From positions 1 through 5,826 of the forward strand of contig JALSSG010000003.1 in assembly GCA_026984355.1 (NCBI GenBank): DNA of 5,826 nucleotides, written 5' to 3'. The translations under genes were made by a program, and so were the position numbers. Source of the DNA: Hydrogenothermaceae bacterium (GTDB lineage: Bacteria; Aquificota; Aquificia; Aquificales; Hydrogenothermaceae). Numbering within the stretch: position 1 is the first letter of the stretch; the number at the start of each line of letters is the position of its first letter. Shown here in pieces: positions 1 through 5,826 of the stretch. A model generated the notes under the pieces. It was not told the DNA's origin. It worked only from the letters and a program-made list of their open reading frames with translations, and did not search any database.

Positions 1-762
1 TCAATAAGGGCAAGAAAAGAGCTTATTTTGCAGTGGTTAGATAAAAGAAATTACGATATAGATGTTCTTTGTATGCAAGAGCTAAAGGTAGAAGAGAAGA
101 ATTTTCCATTTGAAGATTTTAAAAATATTGGGTACCACTGTTATATAAACGCTCAAAAAAGATATAATGGTGTTGCAATTTGCTCTAAGAAAGAACTAAC
201 GAACATAAAAAAAGAATTTGATAACGATTTTTTTGACCAACAAAAAAGAATGATATGTGGAAAACTAAAAGATATAACAATAATAAATGTGTATGTTCCT
301 CATGGAGATTTGAGAGGAGAAGATAAATATTATTACAAGTTAGACTGGTACAGAATGTTTTACAACTGGATTGATAAAAATTTTTCTCCTGATGAACCAA
401 TAATCCTTTGCGGAGATTTTAATGTTGCAAGAGAAGATATAGATGTATATGACCCATCTTTATTACGAGATTCTATAGGTACTATGCCAGAAGAAAGAGA
501 ATTATTTAACAAAATTTTAGAATGGGGCTTTTACGATGCTTTTAGAGAAAAGTATCCTGACAAACAAGAATTTACATGGTGGGATTATATTGGAGGAGCT
601 ATATGGAAAAATGAAGGAATGAGAATTGATTATATTCTAATAACAAAGCCTCTTCTTGAAAAACTTATAGATGTGGAGATAGATTTATGGCCAAGGCGCA
701 GGAGAAAACCTACACCTTCTGACCATGCACCGGTAATAGCAACATTTGATATAGATATTTAA
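1..762 (+). CDS. xthA: Exodeoxyribonuclease III / AP endonuclease, 5'-truncated by window edge
   Basis: This is an exonuclease III-family enzyme of base-excision repair, cutting DNA at abasic sites and degrading 3' ends of duplex DNA in a metal-dependent way in the cytoplasm. The frame is open from base 1 and begins with SIRARKE, which in the family follows directly on an N-terminal MKIATWNVN-like strand, so about nine residues and the true start lie to the left. Of the 253 visible residues, the endonuclease/exonuclease/phosphatase fold motifs occur in order: CMQELK with metal-binding Glu27, YVPHGD with Tyr98, CGDFN with Asp139 and Asn141, RIDYIL with Asp210, and the catalytic SDH at 240-242. 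The inferred total of about 262 residues is normal for the family. A TTG at base 28 is not the start, because conserved sequence lies upstream of it. The gene is convergent with serA and the stop codons overlap. The family assignment is firm; the choice between ExoIII and a close paralogue such as ExoA is less certain. Confidence 0.95.
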   Translation, partial: SIRARKELILQWLDKRNYDIDVLCMQELKVEEKNFPFEDFKNIGYHCYINAQKRYNGVAICSKKELTNIKKEFDNDFFDQQKRMICGKLKDITIINVYVPHGDLRGEDKYYYKLDWYRMFYNWIDKNFSPDEPIILCGDFNVAREDIDVYDPSLLRDSIGTMPEERELFNKILEWGFYDAFREKYPDKQEFTWWDYIGGAIWKNEGMRIDYILITKPLLEKLIDVEIDLWPRRRRKPTPSDHAPVIATFDIDI

Positions 763-2348
763 AGTATTATTTCTTTTGCTTTTAATATTTCTGGAATTTC
801 AAGAATTTCTTCCAAAACAACATCATTCAATCTATTATCAAGCTGTAGTGCTCCTAATGCCACCTTTCCTTTTTCAAGCCTTCCAAGTCTAAAACCTGCA
901 ATATTTATATTATGTCTTGCAAGTATAGTTCCAAGCTTACCTATAACCCCAGGAACATCTTTATTTTCAAACATTAATATAACACCCTCAGGTTCTATAT
1001 CTATCCAGTACTCGTCAATAAGCATAATTCTTGGTAATTTACCATAGAAAACAGTTCCACCTACTGTTAAGCTACTTTCAGAACTTTTTGCAGTTATTTT
1101 AATGAACTCTTTGAAAATTTTTCCTTCTTCCTGTGTTTGCTCTATAACTTTTATTCCTCTTTCCTTTGCAAGATATGGTGCATTTATAATATTTACAGGC
1201 CTATCTAGTATTTTGGACAGATAACCTTTTAGAACATATGCTTCTATAGGTTTTATATGATTTGAAATATCACCTCTAACTTCAATAATAATCTCATCAA
1301 AATGTCCACCACCATACTGAGTGATAAAATCTCCTATTTTTTCAGCAAGCTCAAGATAAGATTTTATATTTTTTAACTCTTCTGTTATAGCAAAAGGTGC
1401 ATTAACAGCAGATTCTACAAATCTTCCTTTTAATGCAGCTATAACCTGATTAGCTATCTTTATTGCTACCTTATCTTGAGATTCATATGTATTTGCTCCT
1501 ATATGAGGAGAAAGACTTATGTTATCAAACTCAAAAATCCTTCTTATTCTATCATCTGGAGGCTCTTTAGAAAAAACATCAAGAGCAATTCCTGCAAATT
1601 TACCTTTTTTCATATATTCGTACATTGCATCTTCATCTACTATGCCGCCTCTTGCACAATTAACAAAATAAACTCCATCTTTCATAAGCTCAAACTCTCT
1701 TTTTCCAAACATTCCTCTGGTTTCTTCTGTCAAAGGACAGTGAAGGGTTATAATATCTGAACGTTTAATAAGCTCATCTAAAGTATCAACAAGCTCAACA
1801 CCTAACCTATCACCTTTTTCTCTTGGAATATAAGGGTCATAAGCTATAACTGTAGCTCCTGAAGCTTTACATCTTATTGCGACCTGTGAACCTACATTTC
1901 CAAGACCTACAATACCAACAACCTTTCCATCAAGCTCCTCACCCATAAACTTTTTCCTATTCCATTCACCTTCAAGCATAGAAAGATGTGCAAGATGAAG
2001 TTTTCTCAAAATCGTATACATATGGGCTATTGTTAGCTCTGCTGCTCCAACTGTATTTGCACCTGGAGTATTTACAACAAGAATTCCTCTTTTTGAGCAT
2101 TCTTCTAAATCAACATTATCTACACCAACACCTGCTCTTCCTACAACCTTTAATCTTTTTGCTCTTTCTAAAAGTTCTTTATTTACTGGAGTTCTGCTTC
2201 TTGTGATAATAGCATCATAATCTTCTATAATCTCTAAAAGTTCTTCCCAAATAATCTCTGGTTGATAATCTACATCTATATCCTCTTCCTGATTTAATAT
2301 ATCTATACCTACACTTGATAGATGGTCTGTGATTAAAACTTTGTACAT
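759..2348 (-). CDS. serA: D-3-phosphoglycerate dehydrogenase, long form with ACT domain
   Basis: This enzyme oxidises 3-phosphoglycerate to 3-phosphohydroxypyruvate with NAD+, the first committed step of serine biosynthesis, in the cytoplasm. The 529 residues match the usual length of the long (type I) form. A substrate-binding half (about 1-100 and 290-315) flanks a Rossmann NAD-binding domain with GLGNVG at 148-153. The catalytic triad of the family is present: Arg233 in CARGG, Glu262 in KEPP and His282 in SPHIGA. An intervening ASB-type domain follows (about 318-450), then a C-terminal ACT domain (about 455-529) with DVPGVIGKLG and RHNINIAG. In this family the ACT domain binds L-serine, so feedback inhibition is plausible. 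The ATG start follows a strong TAGGAGG (plus-strand 2354-2360) with a five-to-six base gap. The gene is divergent from alr and its stop overlaps that of xthA. No substitutions were seen at key residues. Confidence 0.97.
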   Translation of the reverse strand: MYKVLITDHLSSVGIDILNQEEDIDVDYQPEIIWEELLEIIEDYDAIITRSRTPVNKELLERAKRLKVVGRAGVGVDNVDLEECSKRGILVVNTPGANTVGAAELTIAHMYTILRKLHLAHLSMLEGEWNRKKFMGEELDGKVVGIVGLGNVGSQVAIRCKASGATVIAYDPYIPREKGDRLGVELVDTLDELIKRSDIITLHCPLTEETRGMFGKREFELMKDGVYFVNCARGGIVDEDAMYEYMKKGKFAGIALDVFSKEPPDDRIRRIFEFDNISLSPHIGANTYESQDKVAIKIANQVIAALKGRFVESAVNAPFAITEELKNIKSYLELAEKIGDFITQYGGGHFDEIIIEVRGDISNHIKPIEAYVLKGYLSKILDRPVNIINAPYLAKERGIKVIEQTQEEGKIFKEFIKITAKSSESSLTVGGTVFYGKLPRIMLIDEYWIDIEPEGVILMFENKDVPGVIGKLGTILARHNINIAGFRLGRLEKGKVALGALQLDNRLNDVVLEEILEIPEILKAKEIIL

Positions 2349-2431
2349 TTAGTCCTCCTAAAAATTTTAGATTATGACAAAGAAATTATATATTATATTA
2401 GTTAAAGTTTTTAATAAAAAAGAGGTTCTTA
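2349..2431. promoter_or_regulatory. Divergent serA/alr spacer with putative promoters
   Basis: This 83-bp spacer separates the two divergent starts and is the only intergenic stretch in the window, so promoters for serA and for the alr operon must lie here or inside the flanking genes. It is extremely AT-rich. On the minus strand (towards serA) two exact TATAAT boxes occur, at plus-strand 2385-2390 and 2392-2397, but only weak TTAAAA-like -35 matches lie at a suitable distance. On the plus strand (towards alr) TATATT occurs at 2394-2399, and ATGACA at 2374-2379 resembles a -35 box but leaves only a 14-base spacer. No GG-N10-GC sigma-54 element, leader peptide or riboswitch-like structure is visible. 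The existence of divergent promoters is likely; the exact boxes are tentative. Confidence 0.45.
2422..2425 (+). promoter_or_regulatory. Shine-Dalgarno supporting the TTG start of alr
   Basis: GAGG lies six bases before the TTG at 2432. An in-frame TAG at 2399-2401 closes the frame upstream, and no in-frame ATG or GTG lies between that stop and the TTG. This site therefore decides the start of alr. Confidence 0.75.
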
Positions 2432-3532
2432 TTGGTCTATAGAAGCTGGGCTGAGATAAACCTATCAAATTTAGAAAAAAATCTAAAAAATATATACGAA
2501 TTTTCCAAAAAACATATATTTGCAGTTGTAAAAGCTGATGCTTACGGGCATGGCGCTGTTAAAATAGCAAAATTCCTTGAAAACTTTAAACAGGTTAGAT
2601 ATTTATGTGTTGCCACTGCAGAAGAAGGAAAAGAACTAAAGGAAGCAGGTATAAAAAAACCTGTATTAGTACTTGGTGGTATGTTAGAAGAAGAGATAGA
2701 TATATTTAATGAATACAATCTAATTCCTGTCATATCTGACTTTTACCATTTAAAACTTATAAAAAAACTAAGAACCAAAAAAATCCATATAAAATTTGAT
2801 ACAGGTATGAACAGACTTGGTTTTTATAAAAAAGATATACCTGAAATTGTAAAATATCTTTCTAATATAGATGTAGAAGGCATAATGTCTCATTTTCCTT
2901 CAGCAGATTTAGACCAAAACTATACCAGAGAACAGATTAAAGAATTTTTTCTTATAAAAGAAAAACTAAAAATGATGCTGAAAACAAAGTTTAAATATAT
3001 ACATATACAGAATACCGCTGGAACTATATATAAATGTGATTTTTGCAATAGTATAAGAATAGGGATAGGTTTATATGGAACAAAACCTTTTGAAAATTTT
3101 CCAGTAGAATTAAAACAGGTAATGACTGTTAAAGCAAAAGTGATATCTATAAAAGAAATAAAAAAAGGAAGTAAAATATCTTACACAGGAAGCTTTACAG
3201 CAGATAGAGATATGAAAGTTGCCGTAGTATCGTTTGGATATGCTGATGGACTTCCAAGAAGTTTATCAAACAAAGGATACTTCCTTATAAAAGGAAAAAA
3301 AGCAAAAATAGTTGGAAACATAACTATGGACATGACAATAGTTGATATTTCAGATATAAGTAATATAAATATAGGCGACGAAGTAATAATATTAGGAGAA
3401 CAGATAACCTTTGATAAGGTTTCTAAAATTGCAAACACAATTCCATATGAAATAATGTGTAGTATATCAAAAAGAGTATTTAGAAAGACAATAAGGGAAA
3501 AAAATGAAACAGTTATCAATACTTGTAATTGA
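2432..3532 (+). CDS. alr: Alanine racemase (PLP-dependent), TTG start
   Basis: This enzyme interconverts L- and D-alanine in the cytoplasm, supplying D-alanine for peptidoglycan. At 366 residues it has normal family length, with an N-terminal PLP-binding TIM barrel (to about residue 230) and a C-terminal beta domain. It opens with WAEINL, as Alr proteins do. The PLP lysine is Lys34 in VVKADAYGHG. Lys121 and Arg128 in IHIKFDTGMNR correspond to the carbamylated lysine and its neighbouring arginine in the Geobacillus enzyme. His154 (MSHF), Arg209 (RIGIGLYG, contacting the PLP ring nitrogen) and the second catalytic base Tyr251 (ISYTGS) are all present. GYADGLPRS (269 onward) and GNITMD (295-300) complete the signature. 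The TTG start is set by the upstream stop and by GAGG at 2422. It is first in an apparent operon, and its last ten or so codons overlap the next gene by 29 bp. The sequence cannot exclude broader racemase specificity. Confidence 0.96.
   Translation: MVYRSWAEINLSNLEKNLKNIYEFSKKHIFAVVKADAYGHGAVKIAKFLENFKQVRYLCVATAEEGKELKEAGIKKPVLVLGGMLEEEIDIFNEYNLIPVISDFYHLKLIKKLRTKKIHIKFDTGMNRLGFYKKDIPEIVKYLSNIDVEGIMSHFPSADLDQNYTREQIKEFFLIKEKLKMMLKTKFKYIHIQNTAGTIYKCDFCNSIRIGIGLYGTKPFENFPVELKQVMTVKAKVISIKEIKKGSKISYTGSFTADRDMKVAVVSFGYADGLPRSLSNKGYFLIKGKKAKIVGNITMDMTIVDISDISNINIGDEVIILGEQITFDKVSKIANTIPYEIMCSISKRVFRKTIREKNETVINTCN
3493..3497 (+). promoter_or_regulatory. Shine-Dalgarno of the response regulator, inside alr
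   Basis: AAGGG lies within the alr coding sequence, six bases before the ATG at 3504. It supports a start upstream of the alr stop, so ribosomes finishing alr could reinitiate on the regulator. Confidence 0.65.
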
Positions 3533-4877
3533 TGATGAAGAAAATATAAGAAATTCGCTATCAGAGATACTTGAAGATGAAGGGTTTTTAGTAGAAACAG
3601 CTGATAGTATATCCTCTGCTAAAGAGAAAATAAAAATAAAAGATTTTGATATTGTTTTTTTAGATGTATGGCTTCCTGATGGTGATGGTACAGAACTTAT
3701 CCCTTTTATATTAAAAAGCAACGAACTAACAAAGATAATAATGATTTCTGGACATGCAAATATTCCTATAGCTGTAAAAGCTCTAAAACTTGGAGCTTTT
3801 GATTTCTTAGAAAAACCTTTATCTGTTGATACAATCCTTGCTTCTATAGAAAAAGCATATAGAGAAATAAAATTACAACAAGAGTATCTTTATTTAAAAG
3901 AAAAAGAAACAAAAGATATAGAAATAATAGGTAATAGCCCAAAAATAAAAGAACTGAAAAAACAGATAGAAAAAGTTGCAAAGACAAATGCATGGGTTTT
4001 TATACAAGGAGAAAATGGAACAGGAAAAGAGCTTGTAGCAAAATCTATCCATTTTAAAAGTGAAAGAAAAGATAAACCTTTTGTTGATGTAAACTGTGCT
4101 GCCATTCCAGACGACCTTTTTGAAGCAGAATTTTTTGGATATGAAAAAGGTGCATTTACTGGAGCAATAACAAGTAAACCAGGTAAATTTGAAATAGCAG
4201 ATGGAGGAACATTATTTTTAGATGAAGTTACTGAACTTAGTCCATCTGCACAGGCAAAACTTCTTAGAGTATTAGAAGAAAAAGAATTTACAAGACTTGG
4301 AAGTAATAAAAAAATAAAAGTAGATATTAGAGTTATATCTGCTACAAACAAGGATTTAGACAGAGAAGTTGCTGAAGGAAGGTTTAGAGCTGACCTTGCT
4401 TATAGATTGGCAGTTGTTCCAATAGTAGTACCTCCTCTTAGGGAAAGAGGAGAAGACATTATCTTATTAGCTGAGCATTTTTTAAATGTTTCAGCAATTG
4501 AAAATAAAGTTAAACCACCAATACTGTCAGAAGAAGTTAAACAGATACTTTTGAAGTATCCATGGCCTGGAAATGTTAGAGAACTAAAAAATTTAATGGA
4601 AAGGTTAACAATATTCTATAGTGGAAGCATAATAAAGCCTGAACATCTTCCTAAAAATATGATTACTACAGAAACAGCTAATATAGAAGATTTACACAAA
4701 GATTGTATTCCTATAAAGATTATTCCATTAAAAGAATTTAGAGAAGAAGCAGAAAAAAAACTCATAGAAAAAGTTTTAAAACAAACAAATAAAAATCTAA
4801 AGGAAGCTGCAAAAATACTGAAAGTAGACCTTTCTTCTCTATATAGAAAAGTAAAACAATACAATATAGAGGTTTAA
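3504..4877 (+). CDS. Sigma-54-dependent response regulator, NtrC/NtrX family (NtrC4-like)
   Basis: This is a cytoplasmic two-component regulator that, when phosphorylated by a histidine kinase, should oligomerise and use ATP hydrolysis to open sigma-54 RNA polymerase promoters. Its 457 residues carry all three NtrC modules. The receiver (about 1-120) has acidic Asp10/Asp11, phosphoacceptor Asp54 in LDVWLPDGDG, Ser82 in MISGHA and Lys104 in EKP. The AAA+ domain (about 140-375) has Walker A GENGTGKE at 169-176, the sigma-54-contacting GAFTGA at 216-221, Walker B TLFLDE ending at Asp240-Glu241, sensor I Asn282, arginine-finger candidates Arg295 and Arg301, and Arg359 in WPGNVREL. A Fis-type helix-turn-helix ends the protein (about 430-453). 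The MISGH-NI and GAFDFLEKP motifs are NtrX-like, while LDVWLPDGDG recalls Aquifex NtrC4; the subtype is an inference. It overlaps alr by 29 bp and abuts the glycosyltransferase. No kinase gene is in the window. The stretch FRADLAYRLAVVP departs from the usual FREDLYYRLNVVP. Confidence 0.95.
   Translation: MKQLSILVIDDEENIRNSLSEILEDEGFLVETADSISSAKEKIKIKDFDIVFLDVWLPDGDGTELIPFILKSNELTKIIMISGHANIPIAVKALKLGAFDFLEKPLSVDTILASIEKAYREIKLQQEYLYLKEKETKDIEIIGNSPKIKELKKQIEKVAKTNAWVFIQGENGTGKELVAKSIHFKSERKDKPFVDVNCAAIPDDLFEAEFFGYEKGAFTGAITSKPGKFEIADGGTLFLDEVTELSPSAQAKLLRVLEEKEFTRLGSNKKIKVDIRVISATNKDLDREVAEGRFRADLAYRLAVVPIVVPPLRERGEDIILLAEHFLNVSAIENKVKPPILSEEVKQILLKYPWPGNVRELKNLMERLTIFYSGSIIKPEHLPKNMITTETANIEDLHKDCIPIKIIPLKEFREEAEKKLIEKVLKQTNKNLKEAAKILKVDLSSLYRKVKQYNIEV
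4869..4872 (+). promoter_or_regulatory. Shine-Dalgarno of the glycosyltransferase, inside the regulator's last codons
   Basis: GAGG lies within the final codons of the regulator, five bases before the ATG at 4878. With the TAA at 4875-4877 directly preceding that ATG, it supports translational coupling of the two genes. Confidence 0.65.
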
Positions 4878-5826
4878 ATGTGGTTTAGCTTAAAATCTGT
4901 CTTAATTCTTCATCTATCTATAACCATAATAAGAGTTTTATATGTATTGTCTAATCATTTAGACTTATCTACAGAAGAAGCTCAATACTGGTTATGGTCA
5001 AAAAATCTTGATTGGTCTTATTACTCAAAACCCCCTTTAATAGCATATTTAAATGCTGTTTCTACTTTTTTCTTAGGAAACACAGAGATAGGTGTTAGAA
5101 TAAATGCCATTTTAATTGGTTTTTTTGTTGGAATTATTATTTATATCTTTACACTTTATATGTTTAAAGATAAAAAGATTTCATTCTTTAGTTCTCTTTT
5201 CATTTTGGCAGTTCCCTCTTTTGATATAGCATCTATAATCTTTTTAACAGATACACCTTTACTTTTATTTTGGATACTAACTTCATTTTTATTTTTCAAA
5301 TCCATAACAGAAAACAAAAAATCATACTGGATACTAACAGGTATATCTGGAGGACTTGGTTTTTTATCTAAATACTCAATGGTATTCTTTTTTCCTATTG
5401 CTGTTATATATCTTTTGATTTTTGAAAGAAAAATATTTCTTAATAAATGGTTTTACATAAGTCTTGCAGTAGCTTGTTTATTTACTTTACCTGTTTTAAT
5501 ATGGAACTATCAACATGATTTTGTAACATTTAAACACGTAGCTCACTTAGAAGGTGCACATATAAAGCATATATCTTTAGAAAAATCGTTATCTTATATA
5601 ACAGAATATGTTGCAGGACAGATTATATTAAATTCAATTTTTTTATTTCCTTTTTTTGTTTATGCTGTTTATAAAGGAATAAAAGATATAAAAAATAAAG
5701 ATATATTTTATTTGTGGTTTCCTGCTGTTTTTGTTTTTTTGATATTCTTTTATATATCCATAAAAAAGAGAGTAGAAGCTAACTGGCCTGCGTTTGCGTA
5801 TGCAACCTTTTTTATCCTTACATCTT
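4878..5826 (+). CDS. Family 39-type (PMT/ArnT-like) membrane glycosyltransferase, 3'-truncated by window edge
   Basis: The frame opens at ATG 4878, immediately after the regulator's stop, and stays open for 316 codons to the right edge. Hydrophobic segments recur at about residues 5-24, 72-94, 101-122, 126-141, 152-181, 191-208, 247-265 and 277-293, so it is a polytopic inner-membrane protein. Between the first two is the extracytoplasmic signature of this family: EEAQYWLW (33-40), LDWSYYSKPP (44-53) and LIAYL; later come TDTP (124-127) and ANWPAF (301-306). Relatives transfer a sugar from a polyprenyl-phosphate donor to lipid A, protein or another envelope acceptor. The acidic pair is Glu33-Glu34, where many relatives have Asp-Glu, a conservative change. 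Relatives usually have about 450-550 residues, so perhaps a third is missing. The acceptor and sugar cannot be told from sequence, so ArnT activity should not be assumed. It is co-directional and probably co-transcribed with alr and the regulator. Confidence 0.9.
   Translation, partial: MWFSLKSVLILHLSITIIRVLYVLSNHLDLSTEEAQYWLWSKNLDWSYYSKPPLIAYLNAVSTFFLGNTEIGVRINAILIGFFVGIIIYIFTLYMFKDKKISFFSSLFILAVPSFDIASIIFLTDTPLLLFWILTSFLFFKSITENKKSYWILTGISGGLGFLSKYSMVFFFPIAVIYLLIFERKIFLNKWFYISLAVACLFTLPVLIWNYQHDFVTFKHVAHLEGAHIKHISLEKSLSYITEYVAGQIILNSIFLFPFFVYAVYKGIKDIKNKDIFYLWFPAVFVFLIFFYISIKKRVEANWPAFAYATFFILTS

Noticed and set aside
28..762. TTG at base 28 as the start of the exonuclease III gene
   Set aside because: The frame is open to base 1, and the upstream codons read SIRARKE, which is conserved in this family, so the gene continues beyond the left edge.
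740..800. Possible bidirectional terminator between xthA and serA
   Set aside because: The region is AT-rich, but I could not find a stable GC-containing hairpin followed by a U-tract on either strand.
1476..2206. Plus-strand open frames of 94 and 72 codons opposite serA
   Set aside because: Low-complexity Leu/Ile/Phe- or Cys-rich translations antisense to well-conserved SerA motifs; no Shine-Dalgarno or family features support them.
3294..3335. Asn in VGNITMD of alanine racemase, where the Geobacillus enzyme has Arg (VGRICMD)
   Set aside because: As I recall, GN at this position also occurs in other Alr subgroups, and all catalytic residues are intact, so it does not suggest loss of activity.
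3890..4351. A 153-codon open frame on the minus strand within the response regulator
   Set aside because: It lies wholly antisense to conserved AAA+ and linker sequence, is Ser/Phe-rich as expected from the complement of AT-rich coding DNA, and has no recognisable domain.
5783..5798. TGG...TTGC sequence resembling a sigma-54 promoter
   Set aside because: The GG and GC are nine bases apart rather than ten, and it lies inside conserved glycosyltransferase coding sequence (the ANWPAF region).

Overview
The window comes from an AT-rich bacterial genome and is almost entirely coding. Arg is mostly AGA and Ile mostly ATA, Lys/Ile/Glu are abundant, and spacers are short or absent. Together with the content of the sigma-54 response regulator, whose receiver motif LDVWLPDGDG resembles what I recall of the Aquifex NtrC4 receiver, this suggests a low-GC member of the Aquificota, for example the Sulfurihydrogenibium/Hydrogenothermaceae group. 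That placement is inference from composition and protein style, not a database match.

Layout, left to right. (1) Bases 1-762, plus strand: exonuclease III (xthA), entering from the left edge with about nine N-terminal residues missing. (2) Bases 759-2348, minus strand: a full-length 529-residue D-3-phosphoglycerate dehydrogenase (serA). It converges on xthA, and the two stop codons overlap in one TTAA. (3) Bases 2349-2431: an 83-bp divergent spacer, the only real intergenic region, with TATAAT-like boxes. (4) Bases 2432-3532, plus strand: alanine racemase (alr), starting at TTG. (5) Bases 3504-4877, plus strand: a complete sigma-54-activating response regulator of NtrC/NtrX type, overlapping alr by 29 bp. 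(6) Bases 4878-5826, plus strand: a multi-membrane-pass family 39-type glycosyltransferase that starts directly after the regulator's stop and runs off the right edge.

The three plus-strand genes from 2432 onward look like one transcription unit. Alr makes D-alanine for peptidoglycan. The glycosyltransferase probably transfers a sugar from a polyprenyl-phosphate carrier to an envelope or extracytoplasmic acceptor. The sigma-54 activator sits between them, so the unit has a cell-envelope flavour, but the regulator's targets and partner kinase are not visible here. serA (serine biosynthesis) and xthA (DNA repair) are housekeeping genes with no evident functional link to the operon.

I see no mobile element, CRISPR array, RNA gene, riboswitch or convincing terminator. 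The window appears to be ordinary chromosomal core sequence, and I did not find an undescribed system. The points most worth a second look are the alr-regulator-glycosyltransferase coupling, the edge-truncated glycosyltransferase, and the altered residues around the regulator's arginine fingers.
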